Source: Lates calcarifer
Taxonomy: Eukaryota > Chordata > Actinopteri > Centropomidae
Length of the DNA: 64,000 nt
Direction: 5' to 3'
Assembly (NCBI RefSeq): GCF_001640805.2
Contig: NC_066851.1
Span: forward strand, 6,866,712 to 6,930,711
This document shows positions 12,401-26,315 of the stretch, in pieces. The notes beneath the pieces are model-generated. The model was not told the origin of the DNA. It saw only the letters and a program-made list of their open reading frames with translations, and searched no databases. Every line of letters starts with the position of its first letter. Within the stretch, counting starts at the first letter, position 1. A program made the position numbers and the translations under genes.

Positions 12401-15400
12401 AGTATGTCACTAGTACTTCCTTCTGTCATTTACCCAATATAGCCAAGATAGGCCCCATTTTATCCAATTCATATGCCGAAATCCTTGTCCATGCTTTTGT
12501 AACATCCAGAATCGACTTCTGCAATGAGCTTTTCTTTGGCCTACCTATTACAGTGACAGCTGTAGCTGTAGTTGCCAGAGTCTTAACAAGATCTGAGAGG
12601 TCTGATCATAAACTCCAACATCTGTCCTGAAGTTTACAAGGCTCTAAATGGTACAGTACATCTCCAGTCTTATTACTCCATGTACTCCATCATGTGATTT
12701 ATGTTCTCTTTATTTAAATTTTCCAGATTTAACAAAAATCTTACAGGGTTAGAGCCATTGCTCATAGAGCTTCCCTTCTTTGGAATAAATTCTCTATGCA
12801 AATTTGAGAAGCACTTTGTGGAGATTTTCAAATGTAAGCTTAAAATCTAACCTTTCTCCCTATGCTGTGGTCTTTCCAATTTCAAGTTGTTTAACTGATT
12901 ATACTTTTCTTTACGTCAATTCTTTTTTCTACCTCACCTGTAAGTTTGAAATTGTGTGTGTGTGTGTGCACATGCCAGGTCTCATAATATATGTTGTCGT
13001 ATTTTAGCCTGTAAAGTGTGCAGACAGCAAGTTGGCTCTTCTCACTAGTTTAGTCTACAAATTCAAGCAACCAAAATCCAGATCAACACATTTTACACTT
13101 TTAACAGCTTATTAGATGCTGTGGTGCAGTTGTGTTTTCAGCTTTTTGCTGCAGTCCACTGTCTAGAACCAGACTGCAGCCTGCTCCAGCTTTTCTCTGA
13201 AACCCTCAAAGGAATAGCTGTAATAGAATTTCAGTTTGCAGAAAACATTTGGTGAAGGAATTAAACTTCCTTGAAAGAATTCAATTTTTACAACAATATT
13301 AAAGCACTATTGATATTTTAGTCATCATGACAACACATTACTCTTTCTAAAAGATGTCCTCGCCATTTTCCAGCAATCACCCATCATTTTATTCCAGTTA
13401 TATAAAGCCTTCAGGCCATTGTCAAAAAGAAAACTTCAGCACACAGTTTGAATGTGAAAAAGTGTTTACAAGCATATAGAGACCTAGTTATTGTACACTT
13501 TTCCTACCTATTCCTGTTCTGAGCTAATATAGAGAAAGAAGCACTGACCATTATACTGGTGAATTGCTGTGAAGTGCATTCTAAAGTAATATGAAGTCTC
13601 ACTTCCTGCCATGTGTATTATTATATAACCCAGTGTGCCACTTTAAAAAACAAAGCCCGTTTTCATGCCACATTAACACCTTTATGATTGCTATAACCCA
13701 GGAGTCTTTAAGCTGCAATTTTAGCTTTTCCTAATGCTCATTGGGAAAAGTCCAAATGCACCTGTGTATTTGCCTCAGTCAGAGGCTCATATGGCAGTTT
13801 CACTGTTTTCAAAAATCCATTAAAAAGAGCTCACAGAAACTCACCACTGCCAACATGGATGTAATCCATCAATTTAAACAGCAAGTGTGTTTTTCCCCAA
13901 ATATGACTCAACAACACAACAGCTGAGATTGTATCAGAACCAGTTTCATTCTGTCATTAATGAATATTAAGAGGTGAGAGGCCTCTTTTCTCTTTTTATC
14001 CACTTTGGCTCCATTTTCTGTGGGCCCACTTGTGTGCTTGAAGTGAGTGAGATGTTATTTAGTTGTGGATATATCTGTACACACTGAAGATAAAAAAAAA
14101 AAAAAATCATGCCTATGAGCTCATATATATTGGTCTACTTATTTGTATTCAATGAAATAGCTGTAGTTAGAGTAGCTGTTTTTCTGGTGACAAATAAATG
14201 AAGGGAAACTTTCCAGTTTTCTCTTTAAAACAACGAAAAGCTGTTGCCAAATTTGCCTCTGCTGTGTGGCTTGATTAGTGGATGTCCTGATAGCTGAGGG
14301 AATAAATGAATCAGGACTTTACTGAACATTTTTACTATCTGTTTATCTCTTTGTTTTTTATTTAATTGCCTCCTCTACAAAATGTAAAGGAATAGTGAAA
14401 AATGACTGATGTCTTCAGATTTTCTTGTTTTTTCTGACCAACAGTTTACAAGCATCATTTACAATGGTATAAAACAGAGAAGCAGCAAATCCTCACATTT
14501 TAGAGTGTTTCAAGCCTTTTATCTGGGTTGAATGAGACTCTGGTTTGTTTTCCCCATTGGTACATTTGCCCAGATTTGAACTCCGCAACAAGCAATCAGT
14601 ATGGACCAAAACAACTGCACAGAGATCCTTTAGATGAAATGGTTTCAGTCCAGTCACAAACTAATTCTGGAGCCATTTGATTGACCTCGAACTGACCCAA
14701 CTACAAGGTGTAATGTGCAAGTTTGAGCTGAACATTTCCCGCAACCAGGTGTGCTTTGTATACTGCAATACAGATGAGCGAAATCAATAGCTGCTAGCAG
14801 CTACCTGGAGAGTGAACCAAGGTCTGACCTGGACTAGCTATTGAGTATGTTTCCACCATGATGCTCTGAGCAGATAAGACCTTCCTCAGGATCTTCTTCC
14901 TGTGTTTACTTTCTCAGCCCTGGCCCAGACACATCTCACCAGTGAGAGGAGAGAATAATTTGTTTGTACACAGCAAAAACAAAGTATCATAGCAGCAGAT
15001 GTTCAAGAACAGATAACATCTCTATACAGCACATACAGTACAAATAAAGAAAAAAGAAAGGTACTACATACCATATATATACCTCTATAAAATGTAAATA
15101 TGAAGTGTTTTAAGATAATACACAAAACAGGTAAACTGGAATAATTTAATGGCATGAATGTTGGCAGCTAAAATACAGTTATTGCACTTTCAGCAGCAAA
15201 TGTGTGTTTTACAATGTAAAAATGTTAAGTATTCTTGCTTAATGAATGACGTAAATCCTAATCTATTTTAATTTAATTCAGAGTTAACTCATATATGAGT
15301 TGAGCTGCTGAGATCATGGAAGTTAACTAAGATTTTAAAATACTTGATTACTTACAGTGAGTGTATACAGTAGAAGGCCAGGAATTGAATTAGGCAGTAA

Positions 15401-18400
15401 TGATTAAAGGTGCAGGTTTTTTCCTTAAAGGAATTCTCTGTGTCGAAGGACATTATTTTGATGTTTACCTACTGTACAGCCGATTAACCCAGGGTCAAGA
15501 AAGGAATTCTTTGTGCATGTAAATGATGCCACTGTTGCATCTAGGCCACATCCTCAATGATCAAAGGAAGTTGGCGAGAGAAGCAGGAAGCTCATCGAAT
15601 TGTTCATGTATTCCACGCAGGCTCCATCACCCCCTTCGCCCTCAGCTAATGAACCAAAGTATGAGAAGCGCTGGCTGGATGCTGTCTCCCTGCCCTTGTT
15701 GATGGCCAGAGTCTCCAGATACAAAGCTGGCACAGATAAATTAAGGTAAGGGTAATCCAGCATGATATAATTCACCTCTAAGGTGCACAGTTCACTGAGC
15801 ACAGTTGTTGGCTTAGCAGGCACTTTTCATTTAGGCGAGAGGATGTTAATGCCAATATCTATGCACAGGCATAAACGGCTTAAAAGGTCACTGCAGCTGT
15901 GAGGCTCTGGCTCAGGAGGTGTGACTGTGAGAACACTGGTCGAAGTTTAAATGCATTTGATTATTATGCCTGTCCTTTTTGTATTGATTTTCATGTGTAC
16001 AGTGGTTTCACAGTTATGTTGCTTTTTCAATCAGCATTTTCTATTTCCAAACTGTGGGGCAGAACAAACTGAACAGGTGTATAGTTTAACATTGTCTAAC
16101 ATTTGGCAGTCATAACTGCATGTTCATTCACAAGGCTTAATCACATTCAGTTAATCCTTCACACCATTTATTTTTCTCAGACTATATCAACCATTTAGTC
16201 AGGTTATGAATGTTTCTGTGTTTTTGTTTGTTTCTTGTCATTTTGTGGCTGATAACAGCTTAGTTTTATTTTTGTGTAGGACACTAATGACAGAGGATTA
16301 TCTGACAAGAAGAAATTCTTAACTTCTTCACAAAATTAGCCAGTTTTATCATCCTGTATAATCTGTTCTTAATTCTGACTTTGTCATGATAGTTTGGATT
16401 TGAAATGTACCAGTGCTAGTTAAAGTTAAAGTTTAGTATGATGTGTTTAAGTGCTTGTGCCTATGCTCTAAATGCGTTTTATTTACTGTTGTTGCAAACG
16501 GGGAGCTTAATGAAACGTCTAATTTTGTGTTTTTCTAATTGCTTTTCATTCATACTGGAAATTATTCACCTTAAGTCTGCTCTCCTTATCATTTCCTGCA
16601 CTGGTGCTGTAGTTGAAGCAGAAGTTTCTTCCTCTTTGGGGTGTGTCTGGTTACATAATTCAGAAATTGCAGGTACACAATGATAAATAAATAATGTAGT
16701 TCCGCTCTGCACAGTTAATTAAAAACGTTTATTAAACTTGTTTATTGGACAATTCATTGGGTATTATCCAATTCCAAGCCATGGGCAGCTGCCATAGATA
16801 AGAAAATAGTTTAAAAATGCTCTGCTCTTTTGGAGAATCAGTCCATTGAGGTTAAAGGTAGTGGTGAGTTACAGCGCAGCAGCTCTAGTTCAGAAACACT
16901 TAAGTTGGGCTGAGTCTCGAGTACAAACCCCAACCCCCCTGCTGTAGTTACACTTAAACATCAATCACCAGGGCCCGGTTTTTCAAAAGGTTTAATCTGG
17001 ATAAAATTGATCTGAATTTGGTAATCCTTTTTTTTTTTTTGCTATCCATGATCACGTAATCCATTTTACTTTTGAGCCGGTTTTTCAAAGCAACATCGGA
17101 TTGGATCAATCTGATCCAGATAGAAACTTTTCAAGATCGCCAAATCTGGATAACCAGCGCTCAAACAGGATAGGAAATCACAATGTAGAACTATAGATAT
17201 GTAAAGAGCAACAAGCAGAATAGCCAGTGTGGGGTCAGTACAAGTTTATTTTTATTTGAAACAAAACAGAAGTGCCTTGTAATCATCATCTTTGTTTGAT
17301 GAAGCAAACAGGATGTGCAACAAGGGACACAATAGTTAGACACTATTTCTGATTTGGATTTGTTTGCCACCAGTGATGCCATTGCCATTGCTTTGTTATT
17401 CTGTTTTATCATTGCATGCATTGGTAAAAAAAAATAATCTAAAAACAAAACAAAAATATCTTTGATTGTGATGAATACATATTAATTAATGACAGAATTA
17501 AATATATTATTTGTGGTCAATATTGACAACTGTTTGAGGGATTATTTTATGAGGCCAAACTCTTTCTACTTTGCTGTAGGCCTATATTGAAAGGCTGAAC
17601 TAGCCTACATAATCACTGTAGCCTGATGGATGAACAAATCAAATTAAAACCTTATGAATAAATAGGATATCTTGTAGGCTATACTGCATGATCCAAATAT
17701 AGTATTATTTGATACAATTTTGAAATTTCATCATATTTTGGGCCTGAAATCCATGCTGAATCCACCCTTCTGATGGGATCAGTATAATCCAGAGTTTTTG
17801 GATCAAAGTGATCCCAATCCCACTAAAAAGTTCTAAAAAACCCAAACTAAAGGTTTGATCTGGATCAAAACCAAGATTGGATTACGTGATCTAATCCGAT
17901 TACGTAATCCGTTTTTTCTTTTGAAAAACCCATTTTCAAGATTTGATCCAATCTGTTATCCAAAATCTGAGCGGATTACTTTTGAAAAACTGGGCCCAGG
18001 TTAGCAAGGAGAATGCAAGAAAGAACTCCAAGCTAATGCTGGATCTTTGATAATAGTAGTAATTATGATAATCATAATTATAATAACATTTATCGTAATC
18101 AAATCTAGACTAAGATTTTCTATCCAATGAAATGTGAACAGTTTAAGAACTGCTTAGTACTTGCTTAGTAATTCTAGTTCATTTGATTATGAACTAGAAT
18201 TACTAATAATGTTTTAAACTAAAATACATACATATAGCACATCTAAGTAAATTTAGCTGGTAATGGAGTAGTTGTATTGAATGAATCACTACTTTTACTT
18301 ATGTAAAAGATTTGAGTACTTTTTCCACTGGTGAATACAATACTGTGGGTTGTTAAGGTCAAAGAATTTCCACTGTATGCAATATATAACAAGATTAACA

Positions 18401-21400
18401 AAATTTATGTAAATAATTAACTAACTAAATAAGTTGAAAAAAATACATTGGATTAACAAGCCACCATGGTTATTGCATACCTTTCAAAACATCCATTTCA
18501 AACATCCACTGGAGTCATATAGATATATTTTTAAAAAATAGTTTTAATATTAATATATAATAGTTTGATACATTGTTGAGTCAGAGCAGTGCATTATGTA
18601 ATTTTCAAAAACGTATATGTGTCTTCTCTTTAGCTCTACATAAAATGACTGCTTCATTCCTTTGTGTCATTCCATCATCATTAACATATGAAAGATAAAT
18701 GTAAAAGTTAGAATTACAAAACAGGATCTCAAACTGTAATACTATTGCAAATAGATTTCGAACAATCTTACAGATGGTAGAATAATCATATAATGAGTCA
18801 ATATGAAGAGTATGTAAGTAAGTATGGATATCTTTGTCTACTAACATATCACTAGATCAGTCCACAGTAAATCAGCTGCTCCACATCTGTAGCACAGTCC
18901 ATAGTCTGACGAGAGTTCACGTACCTCTTTAAGGAATTGTTCTTCAAGGCTCTGATTTGGATGAAGCAACAGTCCTGCAACACAAATTCTGTCGTGTTGA
19001 GTGAAATACTGAAGAAATGTATGGAGGAGATTTGGATCTTAGACACACTCAACCTAATAACCCAGTGCTGAATCAAGAATAGCAGGATTCAGTCAATAAG
19101 GAGTCCTGCAGGCAGAGAGCACGTCAATATAAAGAGTTTACTTTATAAAACATGGCTGACATGGGTATAACAGAATGCACAAATACAGAGAAGATGTAGA
19201 TGGTAACAGGGGTAAATAGCTGAGGATCTTTGACTTGCCGATCTCAAAGGAACATGGTCAGACTTATGTTTGTTATGTTAAATAATTTATGATAATCCTT
19301 TCCTGTTTTTGATCTGCTCCTGTTATGATCTGTGTCATCTGTATTTGAAAATGCATCAATCAGAAGAGTGTAACTCAGGGTTAATGTTGCTTTATACTTC
19401 ATACTTGTATACTGAAAATTCCAGTTCTTCTATTGTAATTGTGTTTTCTGTGAATCATAAAATATGCATTATGTTTTCAAACTTCTAAAATTATTACAAT
19501 AACCATAGCATTTTTCTCAATAAAAAATGCTATGGTTAAAAAAAAAAAAATGCTATGCCACTACCAATAAGCTCAAAAATGGCCAAATGCTTGTTCAAAC
19601 CTCTTAATCACAAGTTTGATGTGAAGTTAAAAAGTTTTTGTTGTTTGGATTAAGACTTAGTTAGTAGAAAAACTGAGTCAGACACCTGCAGCTATAAACC
19701 GTAATAAATCATTGCTGCTACAGTACTATCTCAGTCTATAAATGGATTTTGGTCCAGATGTTCTGCAGCCCTTCTCCAAAGGATGAATGGTAAAACAGTC
19801 CATCAGAGAGGTCTCACCAATGAATGAAGCTAAAATGACAAGATGCTTATTAAATAATGATTAATTAACCATTAATTAAATTAATTAAAGCTCATAAAGC
19901 AGAACAGTTTACCAAATTAAATGTGCTAATATTATCAAAATTCCTCTAAAACTAGTTCATAAGAAACCTTGAGGAGATGTCTAAGAAGATTCACAAACAT
20001 TTTGTGCTTCTGCTTGAATCTAGTACATGGACCTCAACTTAAAGTTCTCTTCAAAAAAAAAAAAAAAAAAACACCACCCAATGTGTAATGCCTTATTGTT
20101 TCTTGACTGTGATGTTTGAGCTTGACTGTGCAGAACATGTGCACAGTTTGACTACAGAAGGCTGTTGTCACAGTCATCTACTGAAAGGAGAAAGTTTCTC
20201 TGTGCTCTCATTAAAGTTATGTGCTTACAAGCAAGATTTTGTGACATCACATCTAGTTTGGAGCCAATCATTATCCAGTATGCAGCAACCACAAGTGTGA
20301 TGTGAAAACCTAAAACCTCCACTGTCCAAAAATAAAAATAAAAATAAAACGAGGAAGGAGTAGTAATATGGCATTTTATTGAGATAATTTAACTGTTTGC
20401 TTAAAAAAAGCCACACCAGACACAAATAAATATTCTATCTTTCTGTCTTCTTCATGGAATGCTGAAAAGTCAAAAGGTTAAACCAAAAAACCTTCCGAAC
20501 ATATTAGTCACCAGGGTATTGACATAATGCATACAGGAAACACACCAAGAAATTCACAAATGATTCCTTGTTGAAGGGTGCTGAGGTTGGCCAGTGTTTC
20601 CACTCCTCATTCCAGCATGAGGAGCTGCTGTTAGTGCTGATGGGAAGGTGTTGTTGACTCTCATGTGCTCATGTAATGTTGATGTGGACTCATGTTGTTA
20701 TTGTCTCTGGTTATACAATGTTCTAGTGATCCTTGCTAGAACATATGCTCCCAGCTGGGATGACAGAAATATTTTCTCAAAGTTTTTTCTCTCGATTACC
20801 CAATTTAACTTTCCACTCCATGAGGGGAATTGGGGAATTGTTCTTGTGTTTTCATGTTTAAAAAAAAAAAAAAAAGGAGTCTGAAAACAAGGCCACATGG
20901 ATGGCTGACAGTGAAGAAGCAGAGAGCAAGCCTTGTTTCCTTCTTTTGCACACATTTTACCAGCTAGACTAAGGTGTCAGTGCAGCTACTCAGTCTGACA
21001 GTGAGGTATTCTCAGCCTTTTGTTTAAGCTGTCAAAAAGGATATATGAAAGAGAGGGAACCTCGCAAATTAATAGGGCTTTGCCTGCCACACTCTGTGTT
21101 ACCAGATGGTTTCTTACCTGAAAGCAAGCAGTCATTTGCATACAGTATTAGCCATGAGTTGTATATAAATTGCTTAAAGTTGTAATCCTTAACATTTCAG
21201 TCTTGGACAAGAGACGCTGCTTGAGCAGCTACTTACAGAAATACGACAGAAGAGCAAGTGTTATATCCATTTACAGTGCAACTAAACGAATAACTACAGG
21301 CAGCACAAGCCACTGTGATAAACACAGTGCTTTTCCTATAGTTGCTTCACAATAAAAGCCACCGCAAAAGGTGAAGCAGCAGCAAGATGTCCTGTTTCGA

Positions 21401-22701
21401 TCAGTTAAATTTGCACTGAATTATGTGTGTTCATTGTTTTCCTGTAAATTTCTTGTTTTTAGCTAGGGAGTCTGAATCCAAAGAAAGAATGGTGGACTCT
21501 GCCACTACCAATAAAAACCACTATGTAGAGGAATAATTATTGAATGTAAATATATTTAATGGCCACACAGAAATAGTATCTGGAATGGGCCTTGATTTCA
21601 TGAAAAATCTTAAGGATTATTATTTTTATTAAAGGGATTTTATTATACTTTGATGATCTAATCCTGTGTAATTATTTCAGATGTGTTTTATTGATTTGAT
21701 CAGTCTTATGGATTCAGAGTTGAACTAACCTCTGTGCATTTCTCTGTAAGAAATCAAAAGCAAACAAGTTTCTCTAATTAATGATGCTGAAAATGAAATG
21801 CCTCAAAGCCCGCCTATTTCACTCACTAATTGGTGGACGTGGCACGTGGCCCTCTCATTGTCATTCCCGCCATACCTAGCAGCTGGAGATCTCTCAAAAA
21901 ATGCCAACCCTCCACCCCACCCCCACCCCCTACCCCATATATTGCCCATATGTATGATCCCGCATGTTGACTGGGTGATATGTCTCTGCTTTGTCTCAAT
22001 GGATTTATTACTGCCTAGTCAGCAGGCAAGACACAATAATTTGTGCCATTGGGAACGGCGCAGATGCATGAGAGAATCCAACTCCCTAGATCCTATCTCT
22101 CTGTGTGGATTTCTGTCCTGCTCAGTGGAGGTGGAAAGGCTTTAGCTGCTCCTCCTGACAGGGTTGTGTTCTCCTGACATTGATCCGCCAGCTGTCCGTT
22201 CCTTTGATTAATCCCTTGGTTTGGAGCTCTTCATTCATTGCACTTTCATCCCTTCTTGCATTTCCCCCCATTACTGCACAGTCTCACAGGTTCTGCATTA
22301 ATTGAAAGGGCTCTAACTGATATATACTGTAGATTCTGTGTAATCAGTTGCTCACTTTTTCTCTGCAGTGGTAGAGAGACTTTGGCATTGCTGGTTTGAA
22401 AGACAAAGCATTTAAAAAAGAATTCAGAACATCCATTAGTGATGCTTTATAGTTGTACAAATCATAGGATAAAACTAATTTGAGTCAGGCACACTGACAC
22501 AGAAATAATTTGTACCCTTGTTAAATCAAAAAACAGCATTTAAATCCAGTGAAAATCACCCCTAGAGAACCACTGGGTCAGTACACAGGCAGCGGAACAT
22601 AAGATTTTAACAAGCTTATTGCAGATACAGTATGAAAGTCATGCTCACCAGAGGATTTGTTAGGAATGCTGAGTTTGTAACACCTAACCTCGAGGAACTA
22701 C

Positions 22702-22737
<36 letters not shown>

Positions 22738-25700
22738 TTGGGGAGAACTGTTTGGTTTAGGAACTGTCTAAGAAGATTTCCTTGTTCCTACCATGCATTC
22801 AAAGCCTTTCTATTGTCTCTCTGTGTTTATCAGGCTTCGCCTCACGTACCTCCACAACATCTCCTGCTTCTCATGCTACATTTCTCCCAGCCTTTAGACC
22901 CCCCACCCCACCCCACCCCAATCACACACAAAACCACCTCCATGTTTAGTTACAACCATCTCTGAGGATAAAAGTGTCAGTGCCGTGCAAATGCAGTGAA
23001 ATTAAATGTCAGAAAGTATCAGATTTCGCTGATGAGTGTGATCTCTCTTAGATGACCTCATCAACACCCCAGCAACAGAGAAATTTTAATTGTGTTAGTA
23101 AAGCAATGTGCTTAACCTCAGGGCACTCCAAGAGGATGATGCATCCAAAAAATATCAAATACAAAATAACTTTGTGCTGTTTAAAAACTAAAATCCTCAT
23201 TTCTTCTTGTAAATGCTTTGTGAAGGGTAAAATTCTAAATCTGAACTTTAGTATGTAATATTTTGATGTCATACAGAGGGCTTGTTTTAGTTCAGTTTTT
23301 TTTTTTTTTTTTTTTAGGATTAAATCAGTTTAAAGTGTATATACCTCATATATCTCAAAATATGTCGAGAGGATATTTCATCCCTGCTTTATTTTTTACA
23401 CAGTGAAAATAATTCATGTGGTTCAACTTAAAAACTTTAAGTTCAATTGTTAATCGCTGCCTTGAAAATGTGAGAAACTCAACTTGACGATGAGCTTCTT
23501 TTTTTTTTTTTTAAGTTATCCGTTCAAGCTTACAATTCGTAGAAAGGTACAATTCTGCACAATTTCAGTTTCAGATAGTGCCAACTAGTGATAACAACTG
23601 CCATTTTAAGCTAGGTTTACTCACAAGACAGTGATTGAACTTAAGTTTCCCATTCAAGTGGAATAATATTTTTAATTATTATTCCTTATCTTGATTAATA
23701 ATGGCAAGTTTGGCAAGTATTACAGACAGACTGGCTTTCCTCTTATATCTTCTTAGTACAGTCACTTCTTCACTTTGTACCTGAGTCGTAAAAGACAACA
23801 GGCAAGGCTGACTGTTCACAGAGACTTCAATGGACTGAATTCCATACTAACCTCCGTCATGGTTTTTCCATTATTATGAAAAGAAACAACAGTATATCTT
23901 TGTGTGCATTAAAGACATATCAAGTTTAGTTCATGTCTGTTTTCTTCAAACTACAAAAAAGCAGAGTCTCTGGAGAGTTTTATCTCTCAAGCAGTGCATG
24001 CTGCAGTCTTTTAATAGGCTAGTTTTGTTTCTTTCAGAACTTAATTTAATGAGTTGAGTGAACTATCAGCAGTTCATTCATTCAGCGAAAGACCCTAAAT
24101 TATAACAACTTGTGTTTCTACATTGTAAAGTGGTCTGAGAGTTAAAAATAAGACATTTTAAACTGAATTAACTTGAAATTAGCAAAATTTACATTACATT
24201 TAGTTAATGAGAAAAGATAAGTTGATTCCACTAAATACCTGCATGATCTTTAGGGGCACTTCCTGAAATGCAGCTTAATGAGGTTTGCTGTTAAAGGAGT
24301 AGTACGACATTTTGCAAAATGCTCTTGTTTGCTTCCTTAAGGAGAGTTAGATGAGAATATCAATACTGTATGTATACAGGTACAGCTAGCAGCCTGTTAG
24401 CTTAGCTTAGATTTCTGTAAGGATTTGAAACAAGGGGAGGCAGCTAGCCTGGCTCACTCCAAAGAAAGTTACAATTCCCAGCCAAGTGATAATTCCATGT
24501 ATAACTCCCTGTAAAAGGTTGATTTGTTGTTTTTGTACTTTGACTCTTGTATAAATTATACATGTTAATATAACATGCTAATTAGTGGGTTTCAGACATT
24601 TTCTGTAGTTGTTTTCCTCTGTTTCAAATCTTTATGTTTAGGTAAGCTAACCTGCTGCTGCTGCTGTGGATGGCCGTGATCTGCTCAGCTAACTCACTCT
24701 CAGAATGCATATATTATATTTCCCAAAAATATCAAAACTATTCCTTGAAGCATTTGACTCTAAGCACAACTTATATTTATGTACACACCCACACAGTGAA
24801 ACACACAGAACCTCAGTTCATGTCTAATCAGAGTTATTAACGGAGCTCTGCTTTTTATCTTGCAGAGGCATTTATTTTAATTCTCAAAACTGTTGTAACC
24901 TTTCCAGAAAAAAAGATGTGATTAGAGAAATATAGTCACAAATATGACCAGTGTAGTGTAGTCATGAAGTGCCTCTCCAGAGCATCCGCTGTGCAGATCT
25001 TTTTATAATTAGCTGTCACTAGCTCTGCTGTATGTAATGCAGTAATACAAGTCTTACAGCTTAAATACAGCAGAAGTAACACACTGCTCTGGTTTCACTT
25101 GGCTTCAATCTTGCAGTGCAGCACTTCTAATTTTGACCTCTACATTCCTCCAGGTCCAACTGTTTTGAAGTCTTCGCCTTGGATGGAGCCAGCACCAATA
25201 TTCTTCAATTTTGCACTGCAGCAGAAAGCACAGACTGGCTCCAAGCAATATCAACAAATATCAGTGACTTGACGCAGGAAAACGTAAGTCCATCGCTAAA
25301 CGTTAAAGGCGGTGGTTGGATCTTCCCCTGAATCTTTGAAGGTGAAAATGAAGGTGAAAAGAGGAACCAGTGATTGTTGGCTATTTGTGATCATTGTGAT
25401 TATTTTATGATATAAGTAAATCACATAAATGGGCAGATCATCAGTTTATGTAATCAAAAAATTTCATCTAGTGATGTTTTTATTCAGTTGGTAGATAACA
25501 CCATCTTTGTAAAGAAAACATGTAATAAATATGTTTTGACTACATTCGTTACATGTTTTTCCCCTCACACACAGACTACAGTGTAGCATGTTTTTAATAG
25601 ACCCTTCCTGACAAACACTCATTGAGTCACAGTGACACCTCTCTCCTTCTGCTGACAAAAAAGAGGCTCTCTCATACCTAATTAATGACTGCTAAGTAGT

Positions 25701-26275
25701 CGTTCGGCATGTGCTACTTCTCTCTATCATTTCCTCCTATTTCACTTTGATTATCACACTGATGATGCCATGCATTTTTGGTAAGGGTGCAGACGTACTG
25801 TATGCCTGCCTTGCACAGCTGCCTTTTTTAAAAAGTGTGATTAATTCGTGCCTGCATCACCTAATTACAGACGTGGAGTGTGATTGCTAAATGGCCAATC
25901 AGGATGTAATTGTGTGCCCGCTTTGGGAGAGAGCGGAACTTTTGTTTTAATGACCTACAACCTTTAAATAGACTCTGACACCCTTCAGGTCCCTCATGTG
26001 TTTTTCATGTGGATGATTGTCATTTGGCTTGGTGCAGGAAAACAGAAAGAATTGGGCAGCTTGTTCGTGCCTAATAATTCTAATAGTATAAGGATTTCAG
26101 GTGACAGTGTACCTCCTGTTTGTAACTGAGGTGAGACAAACAAAAGCAACCACCATGCAGAGTGTGATATGCTCACACACCAGGGGTACATTCAAATTGA
26201 AAATGTTTTGCACTGGTTTACAACATTTTCCTGGCTGAGTGAAATGATAATGTTTCCCTCCAAAAGGAATTTATA

Positions 26276-26315
<40 letters not shown>

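Larger units (their letters stand above)
3491..15620 (+). other. SNTG2 intron after exon C (12.1 kb), repeat-rich
   Basis: This is the largest intron here. It holds a Tc1-type deletion derivative (4990-5309), two copies of dispersed percomorph repeats (8667-9240 and 10190-10545), and a decayed LINE with a SINE inside it (11850-12960). Poly-A tracts lie near 6120 and 14090, and a GCA-rich stretch lies at 6307-6343. The remainder (for example 5310-8660, 9241-10189, 10546-11849 and 12961-15620) is AT-rich sequence in which I see no gene. Confidence 0.8.
15746..25153 (+). other. SNTG2 intron after exon D (9.4 kb)
   Basis: This is non-coding. It contains the foldback-type element at 16971-17997, perfect hairpins at 18165-18206 and 19500-19538, and poly-A/T tracts at 20053-20071, 20861-20875 and 23296-23317. 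A (TG)n microsatellite lies at 22706-22735, C-rich tracts at 21915-21936 and 22899-22919, and a dispersed repeat at 24295-24640. The stretch 21795-22300 is relatively GC-rich and a candidate regulatory region. I see no gene. Confidence 0.8.

Noticed and set aside
12181..12630. 149-codon + strand open frame as a host gene
   Set aside because: Its content ([14 protein letters not shown] and neighbouring motifs) is decayed LINE reverse transcriptase, with a SINE forming its first ~35 codons.
15554..15823. Minus-strand open frame of 89 codons
   Set aside because: It is antisense to SNTG2 exon D, whose + strand translation and splice sites are clear.
21798..22145. 115-codon + strand open frame in SNTG2 intron
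   Set aside because: The peptide is rich in Pro/His from the C-rich tract and has no recognisable domain; it lies between clean SNTG2 junctions.
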